Assembly: GCF_027587205.1 (NCBI RefSeq)
Contig: NZ_JAPDOD010000045.1
Span: forward strand, 8,604 to 72,603
Length of the DNA: 64,000 nucleotides
Direction: 5' to 3'
DNA from: Solirubrobacter ginsenosidimutans
Lineage (GTDB): Bacteria; Actinomycetota; Thermoleophilia; Solirubrobacterales; Solirubrobacteraceae
Part shown: positions 15,330-23,932 of the stretch, in pieces
How positions within the stretch are numbered: position 1 is the stretch's first letter
Layout of the letters: every line of letters begins with the position of its first letter
Notes under the pieces: model-generated
Seen by the model: the letters and a program-made list of their open reading frames with translations, nothing else
Told to the model about the DNA's origin: nothing
Databases searched by the model: none
Position numbers and translations under genes: made by a program

Positions 15330-17465
15330 GTGGCGAACGTGAAGATGGAGCCCGCGCTGGAGACCCGGTCGGCCTCCGGGCGTAGCCCGGTCGTCGTGCG
15401 CAGCACGAAGGAGCGGCTGACCCACCTCACCCAGCACCACAGCTACGGGTTCGCGGGGCTGCTGATGGTCGCCGTGCTCGTCGTGACGATCGTCAAGGAC
15501 GGCGGCAACTTCGGCGTCTCCGACCAGCTCGGGATCGCGGCGCCGATGATCCTGGCGGCGATGGCCAGCGCGCCGTCGATCATCGGCCGCGGGTTCGACC
15601 TCTCGATCTCGCCGCTGCTGGTCTTCTGCGGCGCCGTGTACGTCGTGTGGCTGGCGCCGCACGGGCTCGGCGGCGCGATCGCCGTGCCGATCGTCCTCGG
15701 CGTCGGCCTGCTCGCGGGCCTGGTCACCGGCCTGATCATCACGCTGCTGCGGATCCAGGCCGTCGTCGTGACGCTCGGCATGTACTTCGCGCTGCAGGGC
15801 GTCAACCTGCTGATCGCGCCCAACCCGGCTTCGCTGGGCGAGGGGGACCGCTGGATCTACCACCTGGCGGGCCAGGTCGGCCCAATCCCGGGTGCGGTCT
15901 TCACGCTCGGGGTCCCGGTGCTGATCTGGTACGGGCTCAAGCGCATCCCCTTCCGCGGCCTCCTCTACGCGGTCGGCTCCAATGACGCGACCGCGTTCTC
16001 CAGTGGCGTCAACGTCACCGCGGTGCGCGTCGGGAGCTACGCCCTCGGCGGCCTCTTCGCCGGGTTCGGCGGCCTCGCGCTGACCGCGCTGGTGCGGTCG
16101 ACGAACGCCTCGACGTCCACGCAGTACGCGCTGATCGCGATCGCGGCGGTCGTCCTCGGCGGCACGTCGCTGGCCGGCGGTCGCGGCGGCCTGATCGGCG
16201 TGGCCTTCGGCGCCTTCACGATCTACCTGTTCCAGAACCTCCTGTCGAGTTTCGAGGTCAACCCCGCCTGGCTGCAGATCGTCTACGGGGCGATCCTGAT
16301 CATCGCCGTCGTGATCCAGGGCGCGCTGGTGCCCGAGGCCGGCATCGGCGGCCTGCGGGCGAAGCGCATGCCCGTGCTCCACCGCCACAGGCGCAGAGGA
16401 ACGGGGCCGGAGCTGTCGACCTTGGAGATCGGTCCCGTCGGCGGCGGGGAAGGGGATCTCGCCGCCGCGCCGGTCGAGGCCGGAGGGGCGGTCGCGCGGG
16501 TGTGGGGCTCACTCGTCCGGATCCAGGAGCGGTTCCCGCTGATCCAGCTCGTGGCGCTCGCGGCCGTGTTCGCCTTCGGTGTGATCACGCTGCCGGGTCT
16601 CGGCTCGTGGGTGAGCATCCGCTCGATCCTCGTCCTGGCCGCCCTGGTCGGACTGGCGTCCTGCGGGCAGACGCTGCTGATCCTGATGGGCGGCTTCGAC
16701 CTCTCGGTCTCCGGGTTCATCGTCGCCGGCGGGCTGACGGTCACCGCGCTGAACCTGAAGTACGGCATCAGCTTCGGCGCCGCCCTGGCGCTGGCGCTGG
16801 TGTCGGCCACGGTCCTGGGCGGCTTCGCCGGCTACATCTGCCACCGCTTCAGGATCAACCCACTCGTCGTGACGCTGGCGATGGGCTCGCTGGTCATCGG
16901 CCTGGTGAAGGTGCAGATCGGCGAGCAGGCCAACGGCTACCCGACCGAGTGGATGCAGCAGCTCGCGATGCCGGTGACCAAGACGTTCGGGATCGGGATT
17001 CCGCCGGCCGTATCGATCTGGATCCTGGTCGTCGTCCTCTTCGGGATCGTCCTGCATCGCACGCGGCTGGGTCGCAACCTGTTCGCGACCGGCGCGAATC
17101 CGCGTGCGGCGGACAACGCCTTGATCAACACGCGTCGCGTCTGGATGGCGGCGTTCGCGTTCAGCGCCGTGACATCGACGCTGGTCGGCATCCTGATCGG
17201 CGGCTTCGCCGGCCAGGTCGTCGACACCGGCGGCGATGCCTATCTGTTCCAGAGCGTCGTCGCGGTGATCGTCGGCGGGACCATCTTCGGAGGGCCCGGC
17301 GACTACACCCGTACCGCCATCGGCGCGCTGTTCATCACCTTGCTCATCACGGTCCTCGTCGGACACGGTGCCAGCAAGGCGATCGAATTCATCGTTTACG
17401 GCGCAATCATCCTCGTCGCCGTCGCCATCTACGGCCGCGAACGCAGGCTGCGCGACCGCGTCTGA
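15330..17465 (+). CDS. ABC importer permease, two permease units fused in one chain
   Basis: Inner-membrane permease of 711 residues, about twice the usual 320-350 of the RbsC type. Residues about 35-335 form one permease unit of many hydrophobic helices ending near VIQGALVPEAGIGG. A polar, charged linker of roughly 60 residues (HRHRRRGTGPEL and following) comes next. Residues about 400-705 form a second unit of the same family with its own FDLSVSGFIVAGG segment; unit 1 has FDLSISPLLVFCG at the matching place. A heterodimeric permease is thus encoded as one polypeptide. The start is GTG at 15330, one base after the ATPase stop. It would pair with the ATPase and lipoprotein encoded on either side. 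Confidence 0.92.
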   Translation: MANVKMEPALETRSASGRSPVVVRSTKERLTHLTQHHSYGFAGLLMVAVLVVTIVKDGGNFGVSDQLGIAAPMILAAMASAPSIIGRGFDLSISPLLVFCGAVYVVWLAPHGLGGAIAVPIVLGVGLLAGLVTGLIITLLRIQAVVVTLGMYFALQGVNLLIAPNPASLGEGDRWIYHLAGQVGPIPGAVFTLGVPVLIWYGLKRIPFRGLLYAVGSNDATAFSSGVNVTAVRVGSYALGGLFAGFGGLALTALVRSTNASTSTQYALIAIAAVVLGGTSLAGGRGGLIGVAFGAFTIYLFQNLLSSFEVNPAWLQIVYGAILIIAVVIQGALVPEAGIGGLRAKRMPVLHRHRRRGTGPELSTLEIGPVGGGEGDLAAAPVEAGGAVARVWGSLVRIQERFPLIQLVALAAVFAFGVITLPGLGSWVSIRSILVLAALVGLASCGQTLLILMGGFDLSVSGFIVAGGLTVTALNLKYGISFGAALALALVSATVLGGFAGYICHRFRINPLVVTLAMGSLVIGLVKVQIGEQANGYPTEWMQQLAMPVTKTFGIGIPPAVSIWILVVVLFGIVLHRTRLGRNLFATGANPRAADNALINTRRVWMAAFAFSAVTSTLVGILIGGFAGQVVDTGGDAYLFQSVVAVIVGGTIFGGPGDYTRTAIGALFITLLITVLVGHGASKAIEFIVYGAIILVAVAIYGRERRLRDRV

Positions 17466-17509
17466 GCGGTCGTGATCGGAGGAGGGCAACCCCCATGGGG
17501 AGGAGAGAA

Positions 17510-18841
17510 ATGAGCGAGACAGCGAACTGGCGCTCGTGGAGTCGCGTGACGCTGGTGGGCATGATGAGCGCCGCGGCTCTAACGGTCGCCGCGTGCGGCT
17601 CAGAGAGCGGCGGCGGGAATGAGAAGGCGTCGTCGGGCAACCAGAAGCAATCCCTCGAGAAGATCGACGTCAAGCCCACCGGGCCCGCCAAGGTCAAGGT
17701 CGGTACGGCGTGCGGTGACACCGTTCCGGTCGGACCGAAGAACAAGGAAGGCGAGGCCTTCCAGTCGATGTCCCCGGAGCTCCAGGGCATCTACGGCAGC
17801 TATCCCGAAGAGGTCGTCACGAGCCCGTGGGCGACCCAGAAGATCACGGCCAAGCCGCCGTGGAAGATCGGCTACATCACGATCGGCATCTCCAACCAGT
17901 ACCAGAACAACGTCCTCAAGCAGCTCAAGGAGGAGTTCGCGCTGGCGAAGGCCAAGGGGCTGGTCACGGGCGAGTTGGTCACCAACATCCCGCCGAGCCT
18001 CGCGCAGTCGACGCCGGAGAGCCAGATCTCGGCGATGAAGCAGATGGCCCGCCAGGGCGTCAACGCGATCATCGTCAACCCCGCGGACTCGGTCGCCGAG
18101 TCGGCGACGATGGAGCAGCTCGGCGAGCAGGGCGTGCCGATCATCCTCGCCGACGTCCCGCCCGCCCCGGGCTCGAAGTACCAGACGTCGACGTGGACCC
18201 AGAACCAGGTCGAGGCCGACGCCGGCACGCTGGGCATCATCGGGAAGGGCAACATCCTGATCGTCCGCGGCGTCGCGGGCAACCAGAACGACAAGGTTCT
18301 CTACAACCAGAAGGTCCAGGACCTCAAGAACTGCCCGGACATCAAGGTCGCCTCGGTCCTGTACGGCAACTGGGACAACGGCACCGTCAAGCAGGTCGTG
18401 TCGCAGTACCTGGCGGCGCACCCGCAGCCGATCGACGGCGTCCTGCAGGACGGCGGCATGTTCGCCGGCGTCGTCCAGGCGTTCGAGTCGCGTGGCATCA
18501 AGGTCCCGCCGGTGGGCGTCGAGCAGTGCTACGCCGGTGACCTCTCCTGGTGGCTGAAGAACATCGACACGTACAAGACGGTCGCCGGCTGCATCAACGG
18601 CCTCCAGGGCGGCTACGTGTACTTCAACACCGCGCTGCGGATCCTGGCCAACAAGGGGCCGAAATACAACCTGCTGTCGATGCCCGCGGTGGCGATCGAC
18701 AACACCAACCTGAAGGCCTACGCCCAGCCCGGCCTGCCGCTCACGTCGGACTTGGAGCTCCCGGGCCCGAAGGAAGCGTGGTGCGACGACAAGTGCCTGG
18801 ACCAGTACTTCAACGAGCCGGGTCCGGCGACCGCGAAGTAG
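17510..18841 (+). CDS. ABC importer substrate-binding lipoprotein, sugar-binding type
   Basis: Extracytoplasmic binding protein of 443 residues, LacI/ribose-binding-protein fold (periplasmic binding domain 4). The N-terminus is a lipoprotein signal: positive residues, a hydrophobic run, then TVAAC with the lipid-modified cysteine near residue 27. The mature core begins with KIGYITIGISNQYQNNVLKQ and contains NAIIVNPADSVAES and GVLQDGGMFAGVVQAFESRG, which match the ligand-binding architecture. It is longer than RbsB because of an insert of about 90 residues between the signal and the core. ATG at 17510 is chosen for the AGGAGA just before it; an in-frame ATG at 17495 lies upstream of that site. 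Last gene of the importer unit. Confidence 0.92.
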   Translation: MSETANWRSWSRVTLVGMMSAAALTVAACGSESGGGNEKASSGNQKQSLEKIDVKPTGPAKVKVGTACGDTVPVGPKNKEGEAFQSMSPELQGIYGSYPEEVVTSPWATQKITAKPPWKIGYITIGISNQYQNNVLKQLKEEFALAKAKGLVTGELVTNIPPSLAQSTPESQISAMKQMARQGVNAIIVNPADSVAESATMEQLGEQGVPIILADVPPAPGSKYQTSTWTQNQVEADAGTLGIIGKGNILIVRGVAGNQNDKVLYNQKVQDLKNCPDIKVASVLYGNWDNGTVKQVVSQYLAAHPQPIDGVLQDGGMFAGVVQAFESRGIKVPPVGVEQCYAGDLSWWLKNIDTYKTVAGCINGLQGGYVYFNTALRILANKGPKYNLLSMPAVAIDNTNLKAYAQPGLPLTSDLELPGPKEAWCDDKCLDQYFNEPGPATAK

Positions 18842-18849
18842 GCCTCAGG

Positions 18850-19290
18850 GTGACTGAGATCGACGAGCTCCGCGCGAGGGTGCGCGTGCTCGAGGACAGA
18901 GAGGAGATACGCAACCTGCTCCAGGAGTACCGACGGACGCTGGACGCACGCGACATGCGGGCGTTCTCGGCGCTGTTCGCGTCGGACGGCTCATGGAGCG
19001 GCAAGTCGGGCGCGGCCACCGGGCCCGACGGGATCTACGACATGCTCATCGCCCAGTTGCCGGACAACCCGCCGGCCCCGGGCGCGACGCTGTGGCACTG
19101 GATCAGCGACCCGACGATCACCGTCGACGGTGACCGCGCGACGGCGAGCAGCCTGTGGATGCACGTCCGCCGCGGCGACGATGATCGCCCGCTGCTGCCG
19201 ACCCTTGGCGGCTACGACGACGAGCTGATCAGGGAGGACGGCCGCTGGCGCTTCGCGCGCCGCTCGGTCAGCCCCCTGGTGCCCGCATGA
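18850..19290 (+). CDS. SnoaL-like (NTF2-fold) protein paired with the Baeyer-Villiger monooxygenase
   Basis: Protein of 146 residues with the LEDREEIRNLLQEYRRTLDA-type first helix and the closing REDGRWRFARRSVSPL strand of the SnoaL-like group. It differs in sequence from the SnoaL-like protein at 7025. GTG at 18850 lies eight bases after the lipoprotein stop, and its TGA overlaps the monooxygenase ATG by four bases, so it is translated together with that enzyme. The role is unknown; a binding, isomerase or dehydratase function on the monooxygenase substrate or product is possible. Confidence 0.82.
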   Translation: MTEIDELRARVRVLEDREEIRNLLQEYRRTLDARDMRAFSALFASDGSWSGKSGAATGPDGIYDMLIAQLPDNPPAPGATLWHWISDPTITVDGDRATASSLWMHVRRGDDDRPLLPTLGGYDDELIREDGRWRFARRSVSPLVPA

Positions 19291-21197
19291 CCACCGCGGA
19301 GACCATCGCCTTGGAGTTGCGCGACGCGAGCGACGAGCAGATCGAGCGCGCCGTCGCCCACGCCGAGCCGATGGTGCTCCGCGGCCTGCTCTACCAGCTC
19401 ACCGGCGACGAGGAGGTCGCCGCGACGCGGGTCACGGTCGACCCGTCGGGCTTTCAGACGTTCATGATGGTCGCCGGCGAGGCCGACGTCGCGCTGCTGC
19501 GCAGCAAGGCCCTCGACTTCCTGCGGGCGCTGCGCGACTCAGGAGCCGGACCGGTGGACATCGGCCCCGAGGAGCGGCTGCGCCGCAGCATCCCGCTGGT
19601 GTTGGGTGAGGCGCTCGACGACGCCGAGTACGAGTACTGCCGCGAGGAGCTCGGGCTGGACCCGTGGGCGCGCGCGTCGACGTGGCGCGCCCACACCGGC
19701 GAGTTCTCGGTGATCGTCATCGGGGCCGGGTTCGGTGGGCTCGACGTCGCGGTGATGCTCAAGCGCGCCGGCATCCCGTACACGGTGATCGAGAAGGACT
19801 CCGGCGTCGGCGGGACGTGGTGGGAGACGCGCTATCCCGGGGCGCGCGTCGACACCCCGAGCCGCGCGTACACCCACATCTTCGGGGCGAAGTTCCCGTA
19901 CTCGAGCCCGTTCTGCGGCGCGGCGGAGAACCGGCGCTATTTCGACTGGGTGGCAGACACCTTCGAGGTACGCGAGGACATCGTCTTCGACACCGAGGTG
20001 CGCGCGCTGCGCTGGGACGAAGGGGCGTGTGAATGGGAGGTCTCGATCGCCGGCCCGGCGGGAGAGCGGGTGCTGCGAGCGAACGCGGTCGTCACCGCGG
20101 TCGGCTTCCTCAACCGCCCGCGGGTCCCCGAGATCGAGGGGATGACGGACTTTCGCGGGCGCTCGTGGCACACGTCGCGCTGGCCCGTGGATGCGGACGT
20201 CGCGGACAAGCGCGTGGCCGTGATCGGCACGGGCTGCACCGGCTATCAGCTGATCCCGGAGCTGGCGCTGCAGACCGAGCATGTCGTGGCCTTCCAGCGC
20301 ACGCCGCAGTGGTTGTTCGGCGTCGAGGGATATCTCGCGCCGTTCGCGGAGGAGGTGCCGTGGTTGGATCGGAACCTCCCCTACTACACGAACTTCATGC
20401 GGCTGCGGATGTTCGGGACCGGCAAGGCGTTCATGCGCATGACCGAGGTCGACCCGTCGTTTGACGATCCGCACGCGGTCAGCGCGCGCAACAAGGCCGT
20501 CCGTGAGGCAGCGCTCGCGTTCCTGGAGCGCAAGGTGGCCGACCCGGACCTGCGGGCGCGGATGACCCCACCGCACCCGCCGTGGTCGGCGCGGGCCGTG
20601 GTCGTGGACACGGACTACAACGTGCTCGACGCGATCCAGCGCGACGATGTGACGCTCGTGACGAGCGGGGTCCGGCGGATCACGACGACCGGGATCGAGG
20701 ACGGTGACGGGGTCCACCACGAGGTCGACCTGATCGTCTACGCGACCGGCTTCCACGCCTCCGAGTACCTGTTCCCGATGACGGTCACCGGGGTCGGCGG
20801 GCAGACGCTCGAGGAGTTGTGGAAGGTCGGCGGCGCGCGCGCACACCGCTTCTGCATGTATCCGGGGTTCCCGAACCTGTGGTCGGTCTACGGCCCGAAC
20901 ACCAACGGCGTCCTCGGGCCCGCGACGTTTCATGACTTCGTCGCCCGCTACGCCATCGAATGCATGGAGCGCCTGATCGTCGGCGGCGGGCGCGCGATCG
21001 AGCCGCGTCGCGACGCCTACGACCGCTTCAACGCCGAGGTCGACGCGCGCAACGCGCGCAAGGTCTGGAGCGACCCGCGCGCGCACAACTACTACTGGAC
21101 CGAGCACGGGCGCTCGGCGGTGATGTGCCCGTTCAACAGCCCCGAGATCTTCACGCTCCTGCGCCACCCGGCGTTCGACGAGCTCGAGATCCGCTGA
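19287..21197 (+). CDS. Flavin-containing Baeyer-Villiger monooxygenase, 4-hydroxyacetophenone type
   Basis: FAD/NADPH monooxygenase of 636 residues that inserts oxygen next to a ketone carbonyl to form an ester or lactone. The FAD motif is VIGAGFGGLD near residue 147, the Baeyer-Villiger fingerprint FRGRSWHTSRWP near residue 290, and the NADPH motif VIGTGCTGYQ follows; a YATGF motif lies near residue 490. The helical N-terminal extension of about 140 residues before the FAD site is the mark of the 4-hydroxyacetophenone monooxygenase group and matches its length. The esterase at 7851 could hydrolyse the product. It is coupled to the SnoaL-like gene upstream and followed by DhaK. Confidence 0.92.
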   Translation: MTTAETIALELRDASDEQIERAVAHAEPMVLRGLLYQLTGDEEVAATRVTVDPSGFQTFMMVAGEADVALLRSKALDFLRALRDSGAGPVDIGPEERLRRSIPLVLGEALDDAEYEYCREELGLDPWARASTWRAHTGEFSVIVIGAGFGGLDVAVMLKRAGIPYTVIEKDSGVGGTWWETRYPGARVDTPSRAYTHIFGAKFPYSSPFCGAAENRRYFDWVADTFEVREDIVFDTEVRALRWDEGACEWEVSIAGPAGERVLRANAVVTAVGFLNRPRVPEIEGMTDFRGRSWHTSRWPVDADVADKRVAVIGTGCTGYQLIPELALQTEHVVAFQRTPQWLFGVEGYLAPFAEEVPWLDRNLPYYTNFMRLRMFGTGKAFMRMTEVDPSFDDPHAVSARNKAVREAALAFLERKVADPDLRARMTPPHPPWSARAVVVDTDYNVLDAIQRDDVTLVTSGVRRITTTGIEDGDGVHHEVDLIVYATGFHASEYLFPMTVTGVGGQTLEELWKVGGARAHRFCMYPGFPNLWSVYGPNTNGVLGPATFHDFVARYAIECMERLIVGGGRAIEPRRDAYDRFNAEVDARNARKVWSDPRAHNYYWTEHGRSAVMCPFNSPEIFTLLRHPAFDELEIR

Positions 21198-21211
21198 ACC
21201 CGAGGAGTTCG

Positions 21212-22213
21212 ATGCGACGGCAGTTCGTCAACGATCCGCACGATGTCGTGCGCGAAGCGCTGGAAGGCTTCGCCCGCGCCAACGCCCACCTGGTGCGCTG
21301 GGATCGCGAGGGCAACTTCGTCGCGCGGGCGCAGCCGGCCGCGGCGGGCAAGGTCGGTCTGCTGGCCGGCGGCGGGTCGGGCCACGAGCCGCTGCACGGC
21401 GGTTTCGTGGGCATCGGGATGCTCGACGCGGCGGTGCCGGGCGCGATCTTCTCCAGCCCCACGGCCGCGCAGTTCGAGGCGGCGACGCGCGCCGTCGACG
21501 GCGGCGCCGGCGTCCTGCACATCCTCAAGAACTACACCGGCGACAAGCTCAACGCGGGCATCGCGGCCGAGATCGCCGCCGAGGACGGCATCGCGATCGA
21601 GCGGGTGCTCGTCGACGACGACCTCGCCACCGACTTCGAGGACGACCGCTCGCCCGGGCGGCGCGGGACCGCGGCGGTGATCGCCGTCGAGAAGCTCTGC
21701 GGCGCCGCGGCCGAGCGCGGCGCCTCACTGGCGGACCTGGCGGCACTGGGCCGGCGCGTCGCCGAGGGCTCGCGGTCGCTGGCCCTCGCGCTCTCGCCGC
21801 TCGCGCATCCCGGCGAGTCGCGCCCGTCGTTCGAGCTCGGCGACGACGAGATCGAGTTCGGCGTGGGCATCCACGGCGAGCGGGGCATCGACCGGCGCCC
21901 GTTCGCGCCGGCCGACGAGCTCGCGCGTCAGCTCGTCGAGCCGGTGGCCGACGCGCTCGAGCTCGGGGAGGGCGACCAGGTCGCCGTCATCGTCAACGGG
22001 CTCGGCGCCACCACCAACCTCGAGCTGCAGGTGGTCTTCGCCGAGGTGGCGCGGCGCCTGGACGCGCGCGGGGTGCAGACGGCGCGAGCGCTCGTCGGCC
22101 CGTACCTGACCGCGCTCGACATGGCCGGCTGCAGCGTCACGCTCGTGCGGATGGACGCCGAGACGCTCGCGCTCTGGGACGCGCCGGTCCGGACGCCGGC
22201 GCTGACGTGGTGA
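21212..22213 (+). CDS. dhaK: Dihydroxyacetone kinase substrate-binding subunit DhaK
   Basis: DhaK-type protein of 333 residues. The GGGSGHEPLHGGF motif near residue 50 forms the substrate site, and the histidine in EFGVGIHGERG near residue 220 is the residue that binds the ketone substrate covalently in known DhaK proteins. KNYTGDKLN and DDDLA segments complete the family pattern. ATG at 21212 follows GAGGAG. It overlaps the DhaL gene by four bases. The pair phosphorylates dihydroxyacetone or a related short ketose. In this island it may trap a three- or four-carbon ketone released by oxidation of the substrate, which is inference. Confidence 0.93.
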   Translation: MRRQFVNDPHDVVREALEGFARANAHLVRWDREGNFVARAQPAAAGKVGLLAGGGSGHEPLHGGFVGIGMLDAAVPGAIFSSPTAAQFEAATRAVDGGAGVLHILKNYTGDKLNAGIAAEIAAEDGIAIERVLVDDDLATDFEDDRSPGRRGTAAVIAVEKLCGAAAERGASLADLAALGRRVAEGSRSLALALSPLAHPGESRPSFELGDDEIEFGVGIHGERGIDRRPFAPADELARQLVEPVADALELGEGDQVAVIVNGLGATTNLELQVVFAEVARRLDARGVQTARALVGPYLTALDMAGCSVTLVRMDAETLALWDAPVRTPALTW

Positions 22214-22821
22214 CCGGACTGAACGCGGCCACGGCTCGTGCCTGGGTCGTGCGCTTCCTCGACGCCGCCGAGTCGGAGGCGGGCGCGCTGGGCGAGCTCG
22301 ACCGCCTGGCCGGCGACGGCGATTTCGGCACCAGCGTGACGACCGCGGTGCGCGGCACCTGGCGCGAGCTGGGCGACGGCCCGCTCGACCGGCCGGGCGC
22401 GGCGTTCGCCGCGCTCTCCACCGCGTATCTGGGCACCGGCGGCACCAGCGGACCGCTCTATGGGATGTTCTTCCGCGCGCTGGCCAAGGCGGCCGGCGAC
22501 GCGCCGGAGCTGGATCTGGCGACGCTGGCCGATGGCGTCGGCGCCGGCGTGGCCGCCGTCCGCCGGCTCGGTGGCGCGGAGGTGGGCGAGCGGACGATGG
22601 TCGACGCGCTCCAGCCCGCGGCGGACGCGCTGGCGGCCGGCGGCACGCTCACCGGCGCCCTGGACGCCGCCGCCCTCGCGGCCCGCGCCGGCGCCGACGC
22701 GACGGCCGGTCTGGTGGCGCGCCGGGGCCGGGCCACGTACGTGGGCGACGCCGCCACCGGCGTCGTCGACCCGGGCGCCGCGCTGGTCGCGCTGTTCTTC
22801 GAGGCGGCCGCCGACCGCTGA
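22210..22821 (+). CDS. dhaL: Dihydroxyacetone kinase ATP-binding subunit DhaL
   Basis: DhaL-type nucleotide-binding subunit of 203 residues, all helical. The magnesium-phosphate site GDGDFGTSVTT near residue 37 keeps both aspartates but has phenylalanine where histidine is usual. TGGTSGPLYGMFF and GERTMVDALQPAADAL are conserved family blocks, and the C-terminal RGRATYVGDAATGVVDPGA matches the family tail. GTG at 22210 overlaps the DhaK stop as GTGA; another GTG one codon upstream is possible. No DhaM or PTS proteins are seen, so the pair probably uses ATP directly. Confidence 0.92.
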   Translation: MTGLNAATARAWVVRFLDAAESEAGALGELDRLAGDGDFGTSVTTAVRGTWRELGDGPLDRPGAAFAALSTAYLGTGGTSGPLYGMFFRALAKAAGDAPELDLATLADGVGAGVAAVRRLGGAEVGERTMVDALQPAADALAAGGTLTGALDAAALAARAGADATAGLVARRGRATYVGDAATGVVDPGAALVALFFEAAADR

Positions 22822-22843
22822 CCGGTCTGGCACGCTTCGCGCC

Positions 22844-23617
22844 GTGATCGGCATCGAGCGAGGAGACATCACGACGGCGGAGACGGACGCGATCGCCTGC
22901 GGGGCGGGCGGCGCGCTGGAAGCCGCGCTCCGACGCGCCGGCGGGCCGCGGCTCGAACACGCGATGACGCTGATCAAACGCCCCGGCGTGACCCACGCGG
23001 GTGAGCTGCGCGCGCGCTTCGTCATTCACACCGTCGTGCCCACGGCCGAGGACAAGCTGTCCGCCTGTTACCGCGCCGTGCTGGCCCAGGCCGCGGCGCT
23101 CGACTGCCAGAGCGTCGCGCTCCCCGCGCTCGGTGCCGGCACGGGCATCCACACCTATCGCGTCGCGGTCGCGGCGTTCGACGCGGCCGTCGAGTCGGCG
23201 ATCGGCGACATCCGCTTCTGGCTGCACGACGACGAGACGTTTCAGAACTTCGACCAGGCCCGCCAGTTCCGGAGCCCACCGCTGCGCGCCGCCCGCCGCG
23301 ATGACTGGAAGACCGAGCCCGACCCGCCGCTGCGACCGCTCGCCTTCGAGACGCGCCTCGACGAGCGGGCCGCCGCGACGCTCGCGCTCGGCATGGTGCC
23401 CGAGGAGATGCAGAACAAATGGTTCGTCTTCCAGGAGGGCGACCGCATCCACTTCCATCGCTCCTGGACCGGCATCCTGATCTTCCGCGTCACGGTGACC
23501 GCCGGGCGCGTCCACGGCGCCGAGTTCAACGGCGACCCGGCCCAGTTCAAGGGCGACGACGCCGAGGCGGCGAAGATCCTCGGCAACCTCGTCGGCTGGC
23601 TCGCTGGTCGCACATGA
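22844..23617 (+). CDS. Macro-domain protein with an extra C-terminal domain
   Basis: Protein of 257 residues. Residues about 1-140 form a macro domain: the opening IERGDITTAETDAI with the ADP-ribose-contacting GDI, a GGALEAALRRAGG loop, FVIHTVVP, and ALPALGAGTGIHTYRVA. Macro domains bind or hydrolyse ADP-ribose and its derivatives. Residues about 175-257 are a separate domain with EEMQNKWFVFQEGDRIHFHR followed by SWTGILIFRV; I recognise it as recurrent but cannot name it. The start is GTG at 22844. The gene converges on the conflict operon with only three bases between stops. A link to that operon is possible because ADP-ribose is a product of TIR-type enzymes, but it lies on the opposite strand. 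Confidence 0.8.
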   Translation: MIGIERGDITTAETDAIACGAGGALEAALRRAGGPRLEHAMTLIKRPGVTHAGELRARFVIHTVVPTAEDKLSACYRAVLAQAAALDCQSVALPALGAGTGIHTYRVAVAAFDAAVESAIGDIRFWLHDDETFQNFDQARQFRSPPLRAARRDDWKTEPDPPLRPLAFETRLDERAAATLALGMVPEEMQNKWFVFQEGDRIHFHRSWTGILIFRVTVTAGRVHGAEFNGDPAQFKGDDAEAAKILGNLVGWLAGRT

Positions 23618-23620
23618 TCC

Positions 23621-23932
23621 TCAAGCGCGGCGCCGCATCACGAAGTCGATGCTCGAAGTGCTCGACACGGTGACACCGCTTCCGAGCAGCTTGAACTCAC
23701 CTTCCGCGCCGATCTCGGCGCTGAAAGTGATCTCGTCGAGCACGAATGCGCCCTGTCGTGGCGTCTGATGCTCCACTAGGTCACGCAAAGAGCCGAGAAA
23801 CCGGTCGAGGCTCGACTTGAGCGTTTCCACAGACATCGCCTTCTCGACGACCTTCCGAACCGGCTCACCGCGCATGCCGTCAGTCGACTCGGTCGTCACG
23901 ACGATGAAGGACGTCGACTCATCTGTCTGCAT
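23621..23932 (-). CDS. Trypsin-co-occurring-domain-1-like small protein, last gene of the conflict operon
   Basis: Protein of 103 residues. After an initial strand come the helix VETLKSSLDRFLGSLRDLV and the strands LDEITFSAEIGAEGEFKLLG and SSIDFVMRR. This helix plus FSAEIGAEGEF pattern resembles the small Trypco1 domain (trypsin-co-occurring domain 1) seen in actinobacterial multi-gene conflict systems; the match is by eye and moderate. Start ATG at 23932 has GGGAGAG before it and overlaps the Hsp70 gene by 14 bases. In such systems the domain is thought to be an adaptor between sensor and effector. It ends three bases from the convergent macro-domain gene. Confidence 0.65.
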   Translation of the reverse strand: MQTDESTSFIVVTTESTDGMRGEPVRKVVEKAMSVETLKSSLDRFLGSLRDLVEHQTPRQGAFVLDEITFSAEIGAEGEFKLLGSGVTVSSTSSIDFVMRRRA

